Of a stretch of DNA of 64,000 nt, positions 52,568 through 61,855 are shown piece by piece. The position numbers were made by a program, and so were the translations under genes. Position 1 is the first letter of the stretch. Every line of letters begins with the position of its first letter. The notes beneath the pieces were generated by a model. That model was given only the letters and a program-made list of their open reading frames with translations. It ran no database searches and was not told where the DNA came from. Origin of the DNA: an uncultured Prevotella sp. (GTDB lineage: Bacteria > Bacteroidota > Bacteroidia > Bacteroidales > Bacteroidaceae); the NCBI GenBank assembly GCA_945873145.1, contig CAMCBZ010000002.1:62001-126000 (forward strand), given 5' to 3'.

Positions 52568-53563
52568 ATGAAGAAAACAATGAATAAGCATTTCATTCTC
52601 AAATACATTTCACTGCTCGCCCTTCCTGTGTTGCTGGGCCTTACATCATGCCACAGCGGTGACCAGGAGTTTCCTGACTTTGGCTCGACCAGCGTGTACT
52701 TTGCCAACCAAGGCTATGTGCGAACCATCGAATTGGGTGAGGACCTGGAAGTGGATCTCACCAACGACAACAACCATGAGTTCAGTCTCAATGCTGCTAT
52801 GGGTGGAGGCTATGGCAATAAGCGTGACATCAAGGTGAGCTTTGCCGTCGATCCCACGCTGCTTGACAACAAAACGTTTGACGACGGCACGCCGATGACG
52901 TTGTTGCCCAGCGACTATTATCAGTTGGAGAGCAACGAGATGGTGATCCCGTCGGGCAAGATTCAGGGCGGAGTGAAGGTGAAACTCACCGATGCCTTCT
53001 TCGCTGATCCGCTGGCAACGACACGCCACTATGTCCTGCCTGTGCGCATCACTCATGTGGAAGGTGCCGACAGCGTGCTGGAGTCAAAGAACTATGTGCT
53101 CTGTGCCGTGAAGTTTGTCAATCCCTGGCAGGCCACTTACCTGCGTCGTGGTGTGGATGTCATCACCAATGCTGACGGCACACAAACCACCGAGGTGCGT
53201 CACGCCCAATATGTCGAGAAAGACGAACTGACGGACATCACCACGCTGGGTCTCAATGCAGCCGCGATGAATGTCTCATTCAAAGACGCCAGTGGCAAGG
53301 CGACGGCATGTAAACTGCAACTGCTCTTCAACGGCAACGAGTGCAAGATCAGTGCGCTCACCGAAGGCTTCACGGCTGAAGGCAGCGGAACGTTTGTCGA
53401 GAAAGGTGAGAAACAGAGCATGGGCGGCAAAGACCGCAATGCGCTCTATCTCAAATACACGGTCCGTTCCGCAACCTTGGGCAAGACAGTCTCCACGACA
53501 GACACGCTCGTCGTGCGTGACCGTGGCATCGCACCCGAATACTTCACACCGAAAAGCGAGTAG
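52568..53563 (+). CDS. DUF1735-type surface glycan-binding lipoprotein (XusE-like position)
   Basis: A 331-residue lipoprotein (LPVLLGLTSCHSGDQ, Cys about residue 29). The N-terminal half has the DUF1735 pattern: TSVYFANQGYVRTIELGEDL, SFAVDPTLLDNKT, PSDYYQLESNEMVIPSGKIQ followed by GGVKVKL, and YVLPVRI. The C-terminal half resembles DUF5627-like beta domains that end many such proteins. They are thought to be accessory surface glycan-binding proteins of xylan-type loci. No catalytic motif is seen. It sits where xusE lies in P. bryantii. The start may be 52580. Confidence 0.75.
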   Translation: MKKTMNKHFILKYISLLALPVLLGLTSCHSGDQEFPDFGSTSVYFANQGYVRTIELGEDLEVDLTNDNNHEFSLNAAMGGGYGNKRDIKVSFAVDPTLLDNKTFDDGTPMTLLPSDYYQLESNEMVIPSGKIQGGVKVKLTDAFFADPLATTRHYVLPVRITHVEGADSVLESKNYVLCAVKFVNPWQATYLRRGVDVITNADGTQTTEVRHAQYVEKDELTDITTLGLNAAAMNVSFKDASGKATACKLQLLFNGNECKISALTEGFTAEGSGTFVEKGEKQSMGGKDRNALYLKYTVRSATLGKTVSTTDTLVVRDRGIAPEYFTPKSE

Positions 53564-53617
53564 CGGGGCACGAAGAAAATCAAATCTCTTGGAACAATAC
53601 TCTAATTTCAGAAATCT

Positions 53618-55318
53618 ATGAATATGACAAAATACAAGATTCAGACGGCACTTGCCGCAGGCCTCTTCCTGCTGGCCGGATGTGCGGATGAATATAAGTC
53701 GGACTATCAGACCGACATGCCTGCCGATGTGGCTTTGGCCAATTATTTGGGCAGTTTTGACGTGCTGAAGGCTTACGCCGGCTCGATGCATCTCGGTGCC
53801 GAGACACCGATGGCGGTGTTGAACAGTCACAACACTGCCTACAGTCAGTTGCTGACCAACTTCACCGAAGTGCAACCTACCGACGCGTTTACCCATGCTG
53901 CTACGGTGAGTGCTCAGGGCGACATGGATTCTACGCGTGCTGTCGATGCGATGGCGGAGGCTGGCAATGCACAATTGTCAGTAGTCGGTGGTGCCCTTTC
54001 TTCACCGCTCACTACGCAGGCAAGCTATATGAGCAACGTGACGGCAGACACCTATGTGCCGGGCGGAACAAAGGAAGGAGCTTTCAAACTTGTCGACTTC
54101 AATGATATGGCTCTCGGTACAAAGATCGCCGGCTCAGGCGGTGCTCCCGCCGAGGTGGTCAAGGATCCCAATGGAGAGAAAGGTCAGGTGCTGCACTATA
54201 CGGCAGCTTTCAACCACTGCTTTGTCGACATTCAGCTTCCCAAGGGCATGACGTTGGGCGACCTCAAGGAGGGCTTTTGCGACTATATGCTGCTGAGTAC
54301 CGGTTGGGTTCCGGCCTCTGTGGTGAAAGTTGTGGTGAACGGCGCAAGCGTCGAGGGCTCTGCTACCAATGCAGTAGGGCAGGGCATCGTGAAAGGGCAG
54401 TGGGGTGTCTACCATTTCAACTTTGACGGAATACAGGAAAAACTTTCCGATGATCAAAAGGCTGCCACATCCTTCAAGTTGGGTATTGGTGACGTCTGCT
54501 CCAATCCTAACTACTATATCGGTGCCATCACGCTCAAGGGTAGCTACCTCGCTGACGGACACTACGAGCCCCGGCCTATGGCAGAAAAGCGCGCCGATGC
54601 GCTCAAAGCGATGGACAAATACATGAAGACTGTTGTCGGTGGCTATGGCGATAAGGTGAAGACATGGATTCTTGCTGCTGACTATCTTGCAGGCGAGGGA
54701 CAGCAGGGACAGTTGCTCACCTCGAAGGACGACAGCAATCATTATTATATTAATGAGTATCTCGGTGACGACTTCGTCGTGGATTTGGCAAAGATGGCCA
54801 AGGACTACCAGAGCGATGCCGCGCTCTTCTACAGCGACAACAATCTCGAGCGCGATGCCACGAAGCTGACCAACCTGCAGGCGATGGTCAAGGAGTGGAA
54901 CGACAAGGGAGCGGGACTGACCGGTGTCAACGCTGAAGTGCATTTGCGTTACAATGCCGGTCAGCTTGCTGCCAACAAGCAGGGTATCGACAACATGCTG
55001 AAAGCACTGGCTGCTACCGGACTGAAGGTACGTCTTTCGGGTCTGGACATGGTGGCTGTGGACAATGACGGCAGTGTCATTCCCACCAAGCAGCTCACCG
55101 GGGAAGAGCTCAAAGCCATGGCCGACTACTACGACTACGTCATCAAGCAGTACGTCGCGCTCGTGCCTGAGAAGCAGCGGCAAGGCATCTCCTTCTCGGC
55201 CTACAATGCCGACGGCAGTCATGTGGGGCTTTGGACAAATGCCTTCAACCGCGTGGCCACCTATGCCGGTGTCGCCGAAGGCCTGCAAGGCACAACGGTT
55301 ACCTGGCCAAGCAAGTAA
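53618..55318 (+). CDS. GH10-like lipoprotein with inserted CBM, predicted catalytically inactive
   Basis: A 566-residue lipoprotein (lipobox LFLLAGCADEYKSDYQ). The N-terminal part follows GH10 xylanases of the Xyn10C type (FDVLKAYAG, LLTNFTEVQPTDAFTH, GDMDSTRAVDAM). A carbohydrate-binding-like insert follows (~135-300, beginning FKLVDFNDMALGTKI). GH10 resumes with RADALKAMDKYMKTVV, EYLGDDFVVDLAKMAKDYQS, LFYSDNNLE and FSAYNADGSHVGLW. The acid/base motif WDVVNE aligns with WILAAD and the nucleophile motif ISELDM with LSGLDM, so both catalytic glutamates appear lost (to Asp and Gly). The HTLCWH segment is also replaced. It is probably a glycan-binding protein on a GH10 scaffold. It is in the place of xyn10C in the xus locus. 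Confidence 0.75.
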   Translation: MNMTKYKIQTALAAGLFLLAGCADEYKSDYQTDMPADVALANYLGSFDVLKAYAGSMHLGAETPMAVLNSHNTAYSQLLTNFTEVQPTDAFTHAATVSAQGDMDSTRAVDAMAEAGNAQLSVVGGALSSPLTTQASYMSNVTADTYVPGGTKEGAFKLVDFNDMALGTKIAGSGGAPAEVVKDPNGEKGQVLHYTAAFNHCFVDIQLPKGMTLGDLKEGFCDYMLLSTGWVPASVVKVVVNGASVEGSATNAVGQGIVKGQWGVYHFNFDGIQEKLSDDQKAATSFKLGIGDVCSNPNYYIGAITLKGSYLADGHYEPRPMAEKRADALKAMDKYMKTVVGGYGDKVKTWILAADYLAGEGQQGQLLTSKDDSNHYYINEYLGDDFVVDLAKMAKDYQSDAALFYSDNNLERDATKLTNLQAMVKEWNDKGAGLTGVNAEVHLRYNAGQLAANKQGIDNMLKALAATGLKVRLSGLDMVAVDNDGSVIPTKQLTGEELKAMADYYDYVIKQYVALVPEKQRQGISFSAYNADGSHVGLWTNAFNRVATYAGVAEGLQGTTVTWPSK

Positions 55319-55340
55319 TGAATGCTATGTCAAGAACTTG

Positions 55341-55379
55341 AGAATGAGAGTATGGACAGTTCTTCCATTCTCTCATTCT
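55341..55379 (+). terminator. Hairpin between the GH10-like and GH98 genes
   Basis: AGAATGAGAG and CTCTCATTCT are perfect 10-bp arms, slightly extendable, followed by TGATAATAAA. There is no long U-tract, so it could be a partial terminator separating the binding genes from the enzymes. Confidence 0.5.
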
Positions 55380-55432
55380 TGATAATAAACCATCTAAGTA
55401 TCTATTAGTTATTCATAAAAACAATCCCTTCT

Positions 55433-58426
55433 ATGAAAGCAATCCTACGCAACTTATTCCTCCTGCTTCTCCTGGGCTTTACGCTCACGGCAGGAGCCCA
55501 GCAGCGGCGACCCATCGACTCGCGTCACCCATTGTGGCTTGTGCATGTCGACGTTTGGAACGAAGCCAATCCGCAGGCTATCATTGACATGATACCCAAG
55601 GACATCCGTCCTTTTGTCTGCATGAACCTCTCGCTCTCATGCCAATACGACACAGAGAAGAACGTCTATAAAATGCCACAGGACGGTGTGGCTACTTTCA
55701 AGTCGTGGGCTACCGTCTGCCAGCAAAACGGCGTGTGGTTTACCTGTCAGCCGGCCAGCGGCGGACACACACATATCCAGGACAGCGACCTCGATACCTT
55801 TGAGTATTTCTTCAAGACCTATCCCAACTTCCTCGGCTGGAACTATGCCGAGCAGTTCTGGGGCTTTGACGCACCGGGCGACAAGAGCTCGAGCACGCAG
55901 GAATCCCGCATCGCTCTCTTTGCCAAACTTGTGGAGATGTCGCACAAATACGGTGGCTTCCTGACGGTGAGCTTCTGCGGAAACATCTGGTCGCATCCGC
56001 TGACACCGGTGGGTATGCTCAAGCGCAATGCCGACTTGCTCGCAGCCTGTGAGAAATATCCCGAGGCGATCCTGTGGCTCTATAAATACACGACGACGTC
56101 GTGTTTCTACAGTACCGAGAGTGTCACCTGGGGACCCTATATTGCCGGGTTGGCCAACAACTATGGCGTACGCTACGACAACTGTGGATGGAACGGAGCC
56201 CTCGACGTGATGCTTGGCAAAGACAGCGGCAAGAAATATCCCGTTGCAGCCGGACTCTCCACGGTCATGGAGCAGAGCTGTGTCAATGGTGGTGCTGTAT
56301 GGGACGGACCCGAACTCATCTGGACAGAAGATTTCAAGAACCTCGACAATACAAAGGTCGATGGCTACACACATCGTAACTGGGGCTGCTTCCCGGGCTT
56401 CCAGAATGTGTGGGTGGATATGTTCCGTAAGATCATCGACGGCTCGCTCTATATTCCCACACGACAGGAGGTGCTGGGCAAAACGAAGATCGTTGTCGTG
56501 AACGACCTCACCTCGGGCAGCGACGAGGACAAATATGTAGGATGGAATGATCTGTACGACGGGTTGTATAAGCAGGAAGATCCAATGAACAAAGGCAATG
56601 GCTACTACATGGACAACCTGACGTGGTTTAAGAAGACCGGACGCTATGGTGCCATTCCCGTCGTGCCTGAACTTTATGACAACCTTGCCAAAGCAATTCC
56701 CCTGCAAGTGAAGAAGTCGGCAAAATGGGCAAATCAACGGGCTAAGCTCAAAGATTTCACGACACAATATCCTGAAGTGAGCACGGGCGACCTTTATGTC
56801 AACCGCTATCGCAACCAGCTGATCACCTACACGCCGTACTCCTATTTCAACAGCAAGCGTACAGCATCGGCCTCCATACCTTTACAGTACAACACTTGCA
56901 AGGAACTGCAGCTCACCTGGGGCATGCTCACCGCTGCCGCTGTCAGGGAGTATGCTGACCACATCAACCTTTATCTCAACAACTACCGCACCGACACCAT
57001 CGCACCGGTAACCGACAAGATTGTCGTCAAGGGCGCGACAGCGAAACCGGGCTATACCTATACCGTTGGTACGGAACAGCTTCCTGCTACCGTTGCCGCC
57101 AATGCACCGCAGGCCACGCTCTCTGACAGTTGGGATGCCGCAACAGGCACTTACACACTGCTTGTCTCGCACTGTGGTTCGGTCAACATCAAGTTGAGTT
57201 GCAAAGGCAGCGCCACCGGACGCAGCACAGATTACCTTCCCGACACACCTTTGGAGAGTCCCCGTCAGCCGGAGGCTTACGGCGGACCGGTCACCATCGA
57301 GGCTGAGGATATGGACTACCGCTCTATTCAGGAGTGCTGTCTGAGTCCCTATGATATTCATCCCGATGAGCGCGGCAATGTGGGCAATGGCTATGTCATC
57401 ATGGGTACAAGCAAAGACGGCAGTCTGCGCCATGTGTTCAATGCCCATGTAGGCGGCAACTACCGTGTGACGCTCCGCTATATGAACACCAGCAAGCAGG
57501 GTAACCTGAAGGTGAGCGTCAACGGCACTGAGAAGAAGGTGGGCTGCGACGTCACCGCCAAAAACGAGTGGCGCACGGTGAGTCTCGGCTTCCAACTCAA
57601 CAAGGGTGCCAACACACTCACGATCGACAACGTCAGTGGTACGAATCTCTGCCTTGACCAGGTGGTCTATGAGCCCACCACTGAGCAGGTCAAAGACGAT
57701 GGGGCCTTTGAGGATACGCCCGATGAGCCCGTCACGCCCAGCGATCCCGCTTATCCCTATGTTGTCCTTCGTGACAACTTTGCGCAGGAAGGTGCCAATA
57801 TGGTGCCGAAGGGATGGGTGATGGCCAATGGAGACGTGATGGTCACTCCGGGACCGGCGGGCTCCGGTCCTCGTATCTTCCAGTTCCCCGAAGGTAGCAC
57901 GTTTACCTATGGACTGTATGTACGCACGCCTTCTTCCACTACCGGCTATGGTATCTATGGTACGATGCCGGACTATCAGGTCGCTCTGAAATCTTCGGCA
58001 AAATACTGTCTGAGCCTTGATGCGGCTGCTTGGAAAGGGACACCTTATTTAAAGGTAGAGGTTCTTGACGAGAACAATCATGAAGTCAGAAGCACGATCG
58101 TGCCCTGCAAACCTAATTTGGAAGGCTCTACATCAACAGTGTTCACGGGTGCGACTCACGTCTCTCTTGGCTTCACGGTGCCTGCTGACGGCAACTATCT
58201 CTTCCGCTTTAGTCCTGTCGTCAACGAGAATGGCGACGGTGGCTACTGGCTTGAAACGATGATTGGTAATATTGTACTGACCTCCGACACGCCGACGACC
58301 GGCATCCGCAATCTTCGCATCAACAACGAAGCCGAAAGCAAAACTTACGACCTGAGCGGACGACAAGTGAACGGGAAGAAGGCTGGAGTGGTTATCAAGA
58401 ACGGGAAGAAGTACATCAGCAAATAG
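55433..58426 (+). CDS. GH98 glycoside hydrolase with CBM and Prevotella-type secretion tail
   Basis: A 997-residue secreted enzyme (signal ends LTAGAQQ). The GH98 catalytic barrel is indicated by HPLWLVHVDVWNEANPQAII followed by IPKDIRPFVCMNLSLS, then NFLGWNYAEQFWGFD, SVTWGPYIAGLANNYGVRYD and GAVWDGPELIWTEDF, and a C-terminal GH98 beta domain (~340-600). A CBM6/35-like module follows (~618-755: VTIEAEDMDYRSIQ, HVGGNYRVTLRYMNTS, GANTLTIDNVSG), then another sandwich, and the tail VNGKKAGVVIKNGKKYISK. GH98 enzymes act as endo-beta-galactosidases on A/B or Lewis blood-group glycans, or as endo-xylanases on complex arabinoxylan. The xus-like genes favour xylan; the neighbouring fucosidase favours fucosylated glycans. 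Confidence 0.82.
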   Translation: MKAILRNLFLLLLLGFTLTAGAQQRRPIDSRHPLWLVHVDVWNEANPQAIIDMIPKDIRPFVCMNLSLSCQYDTEKNVYKMPQDGVATFKSWATVCQQNGVWFTCQPASGGHTHIQDSDLDTFEYFFKTYPNFLGWNYAEQFWGFDAPGDKSSSTQESRIALFAKLVEMSHKYGGFLTVSFCGNIWSHPLTPVGMLKRNADLLAACEKYPEAILWLYKYTTTSCFYSTESVTWGPYIAGLANNYGVRYDNCGWNGALDVMLGKDSGKKYPVAAGLSTVMEQSCVNGGAVWDGPELIWTEDFKNLDNTKVDGYTHRNWGCFPGFQNVWVDMFRKIIDGSLYIPTRQEVLGKTKIVVVNDLTSGSDEDKYVGWNDLYDGLYKQEDPMNKGNGYYMDNLTWFKKTGRYGAIPVVPELYDNLAKAIPLQVKKSAKWANQRAKLKDFTTQYPEVSTGDLYVNRYRNQLITYTPYSYFNSKRTASASIPLQYNTCKELQLTWGMLTAAAVREYADHINLYLNNYRTDTIAPVTDKIVVKGATAKPGYTYTVGTEQLPATVAANAPQATLSDSWDAATGTYTLLVSHCGSVNIKLSCKGSATGRSTDYLPDTPLESPRQPEAYGGPVTIEAEDMDYRSIQECCLSPYDIHPDERGNVGNGYVIMGTSKDGSLRHVFNAHVGGNYRVTLRYMNTSKQGNLKVSVNGTEKKVGCDVTAKNEWRTVSLGFQLNKGANTLTIDNVSGTNLCLDQVVYEPTTEQVKDDGAFEDTPDEPVTPSDPAYPYVVLRDNFAQEGANMVPKGWVMANGDVMVTPGPAGSGPRIFQFPEGSTFTYGLYVRTPSSTTGYGIYGTMPDYQVALKSSAKYCLSLDAAAWKGTPYLKVEVLDENNHEVRSTIVPCKPNLEGSTSTVFTGATHVSLGFTVPADGNYLFRFSPVVNENGDGGYWLETMIGNIVLTSDTPTTGIRNLRINNEAESKTYDLSGRQVNGKKAGVVIKNGKKYISK

Positions 58427-58542
58427 TTGCAGAACGGCATGGCACACATCGTGAAGAAGGTATAGAATTTGCGAATAAAAGAACTTTTTCACCATTGTAA
58501 AATGTGTTTTATGTCAAAATGCAGCGTTTTACACAAGACATT

Positions 58543-58594
58543 CGTAGCATTTTTGTTATCTTTGCACTCGAAAATGCTACGGATGCAACATCCG
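58543..58594 (+). promoter_or_regulatory. Promoter and operator-like palindromes of the GH29 gene
   Basis: A TATCTTTG -7 box (58557-58564) lies between perfect 11-bp arms CGTAGCATTTT (58543-58553) and AAAATGCTACG (58571-58581). A second small palindrome CGGATGCAACATCCG (58580-58594) follows at once. This suggests independent regulation of the fucosidase gene. The rest of the 58427-58542 gap is featureless. Confidence 0.5.
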
Positions 58595-58650
58595 TCAAAG
58601 AGCATTTACCGATGACCAATAATCAGACTCAAAAAACTAAATTTACTACA

Positions 58651-60294
58651 ATGAAGAAGTCTATCTTATTAGCAGGGCTGTTGCTTCTTAGTTCACTTAC
58701 GTTACAGGCACAGCAGTTTGCTGTGCCTGTTTCGGAGGCGCAAGAGAAAATGATGACCGGCAAGTTTGCGCCTACATGGAGTTCGTTGGAAAGCCAGTAT
58801 CAAGTTCCAGAGTGGTTCCGCCATGCTAAGTTTGGCATCTGGGCGCACTGGGGCCCTCAGTGCGTGGAGGGCTCGGGCGACTGGATGGCCCGGTCGATGT
58901 ATCAGGAAGGTTCGGCTGCCTGGAAATATCATCGCGAGCACTACGGCCATCAGTCGGAAGTGGGATTCAAAGACATTCTACCGCTTTTCAAGGCTGAGCA
59001 TTGGAATCCCGACTCGCTCGTCGCTTACTACAAGAGTTTGGGAGCACAGTATTTATTCGCCCTTGGCAACCATCACGACAACTTCGACCTTTGGGACTCG
59101 AAATACCAGCCGTGGAACTCCAAGAACATTGGACCGCACAAGGATATCCTTGAAGGCTGGGCCAAAGCCGCCCGGAAATACGGACTGAAATTCGGAGTTT
59201 CCCTTCATGCTGATCATGCGTGGACTTGGTATGAACCCTCGCGCCGCTACGACCGCCAAGGTGACAAGATGGGTGTGCCCTATGATGGCAATCTGACCAA
59301 AGCAGATGGGAAAGGCAAGTGGTGGGAAGGACTTGATCCTCAGGATCTCTATCAGCAAGACCACCCTCTGAGTAAAGGGTCATGGGCCGACGGCATGATA
59401 CACCGGCAATGGGACTGGAGCAATGGTGCAGCAGTGCCGTCACAGAAGTTTGTTACAAACTTCTACAACCGTACGCTCGACGTCATCAACCGCTACAATC
59501 CCGACTTACTCTACTTTGATGTCACCGTGTTACCTTTCTGGCCCATCAGTGACTGCGGTCTGAAGATTGCCGCTGACTTCTACAACCACAACTTGGCAAC
59601 CCATCATGGCAAGCTGACTGCCGTGATGTTCGGCAAGATACTCAATGATCAACAGCGCAAAGGCATCACTTGGGACGTGGAGCGGGGTGCACCCAACCAT
59701 ATCATTGACCGTCCTTGGCAGACCTGCTCATGCATCGGCGGTTGGCACTATAACACTGAAATCTACGAGAAGAATCAATATAAGTCTGCCGCACAGGTTG
59801 TGAGACTGCTCGTCGACGTGGTCAGCAAAAACGGCAACCTGCTGCTTTCTGTGCCGCTCCGCAGTGACGGCACCTTCGACGAGAAAGAGAAAGCTATCCT
59901 CGACGAGTTTGGAGCATGGATGCGAGTGAACAAAGAGAGCATCATCGGCACGCATCCTTGGAAGATCTTTGGTGAGGGCCCCATTGCTGATTCTGATATC
60001 AAGCTCAATGCACAAGGATTCAACGAAGGTACTTATACACGTGCTGGTTCAGCAGAGATCCGCTTCACCCAGAAAGGCAACACGCTCTTTGCTACTGCTC
60101 TGGCCTGGCCTGCTGACCACAAAGTGACCATCAAGAGCCTGGCTTTACATTCTCCACATTATGACGGGAAGGTGAAGTCTGTCCATCTTTTAGGCTATGG
60201 CAAGGTAGCCTTCCATCAGACGGAAAAAGGACTGGAGGTCGATCTGCCCGAAAAGCCTTGTAATACGATCGCTCCCGTGCTGAGTATCAAGTAA
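58651..60294 (+). CDS. GH29 alpha-L-fucosidase
   Basis: Start chosen at 58651 (MKKSILLAGLLLLSSLTLQA), 547 residues; the ORF-track start would run through the promoter. GH29 features are WFRHAKFGIWAHWGPQCVEG, YYKSLGAQYLFALGNHHDNF followed by DLWDSKYQPWN, KYGLKFGVSLHADHAW, and YNPDLLYFD, where the Asp near residue 285 is the likely nucleophile. KNGNLLLSVPLRSDGTFDE and the C-terminal beta domain follow. It releases L-fucose from glycan ends in the periplasm. The Q-C-V-E variant after HWG is a little unlike the common HWGxYS. It closes the polysaccharide locus, with its own promoter. Confidence 0.88.
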   Translation: MKKSILLAGLLLLSSLTLQAQQFAVPVSEAQEKMMTGKFAPTWSSLESQYQVPEWFRHAKFGIWAHWGPQCVEGSGDWMARSMYQEGSAAWKYHREHYGHQSEVGFKDILPLFKAEHWNPDSLVAYYKSLGAQYLFALGNHHDNFDLWDSKYQPWNSKNIGPHKDILEGWAKAARKYGLKFGVSLHADHAWTWYEPSRRYDRQGDKMGVPYDGNLTKADGKGKWWEGLDPQDLYQQDHPLSKGSWADGMIHRQWDWSNGAAVPSQKFVTNFYNRTLDVINRYNPDLLYFDVTVLPFWPISDCGLKIAADFYNHNLATHHGKLTAVMFGKILNDQQRKGITWDVERGAPNHIIDRPWQTCSCIGGWHYNTEIYEKNQYKSAAQVVRLLVDVVSKNGNLLLSVPLRSDGTFDEKEKAILDEFGAWMRVNKESIIGTHPWKIFGEGPIADSDIKLNAQGFNEGTYTRAGSAEIRFTQKGNTLFATALAWPADHKVTIKSLALHSPHYDGKVKSVHLLGYGKVAFHQTEKGLEVDLPEKPCNTIAPVLSIK

Positions 60295-60537
60295 GACTAA
60301 CAAATTGAGTTGAACAGAACTTCATGATGTCTTTTGTGGTGTTCATAGTGTTGTGATCAAGTCAAGATGCTGTAGAGAACAAGATAACATTTTGAAGTAA
60401 AAAAGAACTTATAAGGAAGTCATCAAGGAACCATATGAAAATATAGAAGTAATGATATAAATACCCCCCAATCCTACCATAATAGCAGGGTCGGGGGGCG
60501 AGAGTTCTATGGAATCGGTTAAAGGATTTACCTCAAC
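60295..60537. other. Convergent gap between GH29 and the DUF4302-like gene
   Basis: No ORF is seen in these 243 bp. Near 60469-60500 the C-run CCCCCCAATCCT faces AGGGTCGGGGGG, an imperfect hairpin that may serve as a shared terminator for the two convergent operons. Confidence 0.4.
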
Positions 60538-61833
60538 TTAATTTCTAAATGGCCAATCTTTGATGCGGTTAGTGACTTTGATGACATTCTCTGGTTCGTT
60601 TTCATCCGTTAAGATGATGTATGACGGATGCTTGAGATCATCAGTTGTCAACTTGAAGCGGCGTGCAGTCGTCCATGCAAACGGGTAGACGATGTTGGCG
60701 TAGCCATAGTATTGGACATAGTAGTTGCCGTTGAGTACATTGTTGGCAGCCACATAGGTCAATTCTATTTCATCTTTACCAATTAGTTTATAGTTCATGG
60801 CGAGTGTACCCCACCAGGTACTGCTACCATCATAGTGTCCGAAAGTCAGTCCGAAGTTCTTGCCATAAGTAGAACTGAACTCATACGTGCCAAGGATCGC
60901 GTAGCGTGTTTCCTCACCGTAAGGTTCCTGATACTTAGTGAGCGAATAATTCCAATAATCCTGTCCATAACTGCTCATCCCGCTCAACGCCACGTTCCAA
61001 GCGCCGAGCACAAACTGTTCGTTGATGGGTGGAATGATAGGAATGAGCTTAACACTCTTGTCGGCCGGGTTAACCCAATTGCCACCATCTGCATAGCTGA
61101 AACCAGTTATGGTCTTGCCACGGAAAGTGACAGGCTTATAGAGCTCGTAACCAGAAGGCGTGATGGTGAACGGCATGCTGGTGTCTTCACCTGTCGCCTT
61201 ATCGGTGACCGTGAGATAGTTGTAGCTCAGTGAGGCATTCATCGTATCGTTGTCAACGATCAGCGCATAGTTGTTGTAGGTTGCCATGGAGTCGGAAACA
61301 AGAGATACCTTGCTATAATAGTCAGCCCACGTACCCTGCTGCAAGGGTGTCATCACGATGCGATCCTCATGTTTCTTACCCAAGAGTACAATGGAGTCTG
61401 GCGAAGCAGACAGTACTCTGAACTCCAGATCACCATTGAAGCCTTTGCCCAGAGTCCCGAAATCTTCATTACTCGGATCAGAGAAGTAATGGAAAATAGG
61501 ATTATACTCGTCGAAGGAAAGCACTGTACCAGAACTCTGCTCCAACTTATAGTGCGACGTAAAAGTGCTGTCCGGACCAAAGAACTCGCTGGCCACGGTC
61601 ACCTTATTGTTGGCGAACTTACAGTAGACGTTGTAGCCTCCGTAAGTGATGTTGCCATAATAGTGCATGATCCATCCGTTGTTTTGTGCTTCGAGGATCT
61701 GCCGTGTGGTGGACATCGACTCAGCGATTCGTTCTGCCGATGGCTTGTCGAAGGCATCGTCGACTTCCGGCGTGCACGCACCCACAAGCAGGGCGACAGC
61801 CGCCAACAGCCATAGATTGAATATCTTTCTCAT
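60538..61833 (-). CDS. DUF4302-type lipoprotein
   Basis: A 431-residue surface lipoprotein (lipobox AAVALLVGACTPEVDD, Cys about residue 20). The start of the mature part, DAFDKPSAERIAESMSTTRQ then ILEAQNNGWIMHYYGNITYG and GYNVYCKFANNKVTVASEFF, fits DUF4302, a family found next to SusC/SusD pairs with zinc-peptidase lipoproteins. Its function is unknown; the protein is beta-rich with no catalytic motif. It is the last gene seen on the minus-strand operon, 22 bp after the peptidase gene. Confidence 0.75.
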   Translation of the reverse strand: MRKIFNLWLLAAVALLVGACTPEVDDAFDKPSAERIAESMSTTRQILEAQNNGWIMHYYGNITYGGYNVYCKFANNKVTVASEFFGPDSTFTSHYKLEQSSGTVLSFDEYNPIFHYFSDPSNEDFGTLGKGFNGDLEFRVLSASPDSIVLLGKKHEDRIVMTPLQQGTWADYYSKVSLVSDSMATYNNYALIVDNDTMNASLSYNYLTVTDKATGEDTSMPFTITPSGYELYKPVTFRGKTITGFSYADGGNWVNPADKSVKLIPIIPPINEQFVLGAWNVALSGMSSYGQDYWNYSLTKYQEPYGEETRYAILGTYEFSSTYGKNFGLTFGHYDGSSTWWGTLAMNYKLIGKDEIELTYVAANNVLNGNYYVQYYGYANIVYPFAWTTARRFKLTTDDLKHPSYIILTDENEPENVIKVTNRIKDWPFRN

Positions 61834-61855
61834 AGAATGTGTTCTTTAAAATGGT

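Noticed and set aside
54134-55288. 384-codon ORF opposite the GH10-like gene
   Set aside because: Shadow ORF; the plus-strand frame has clear family similarity and a lipobox.
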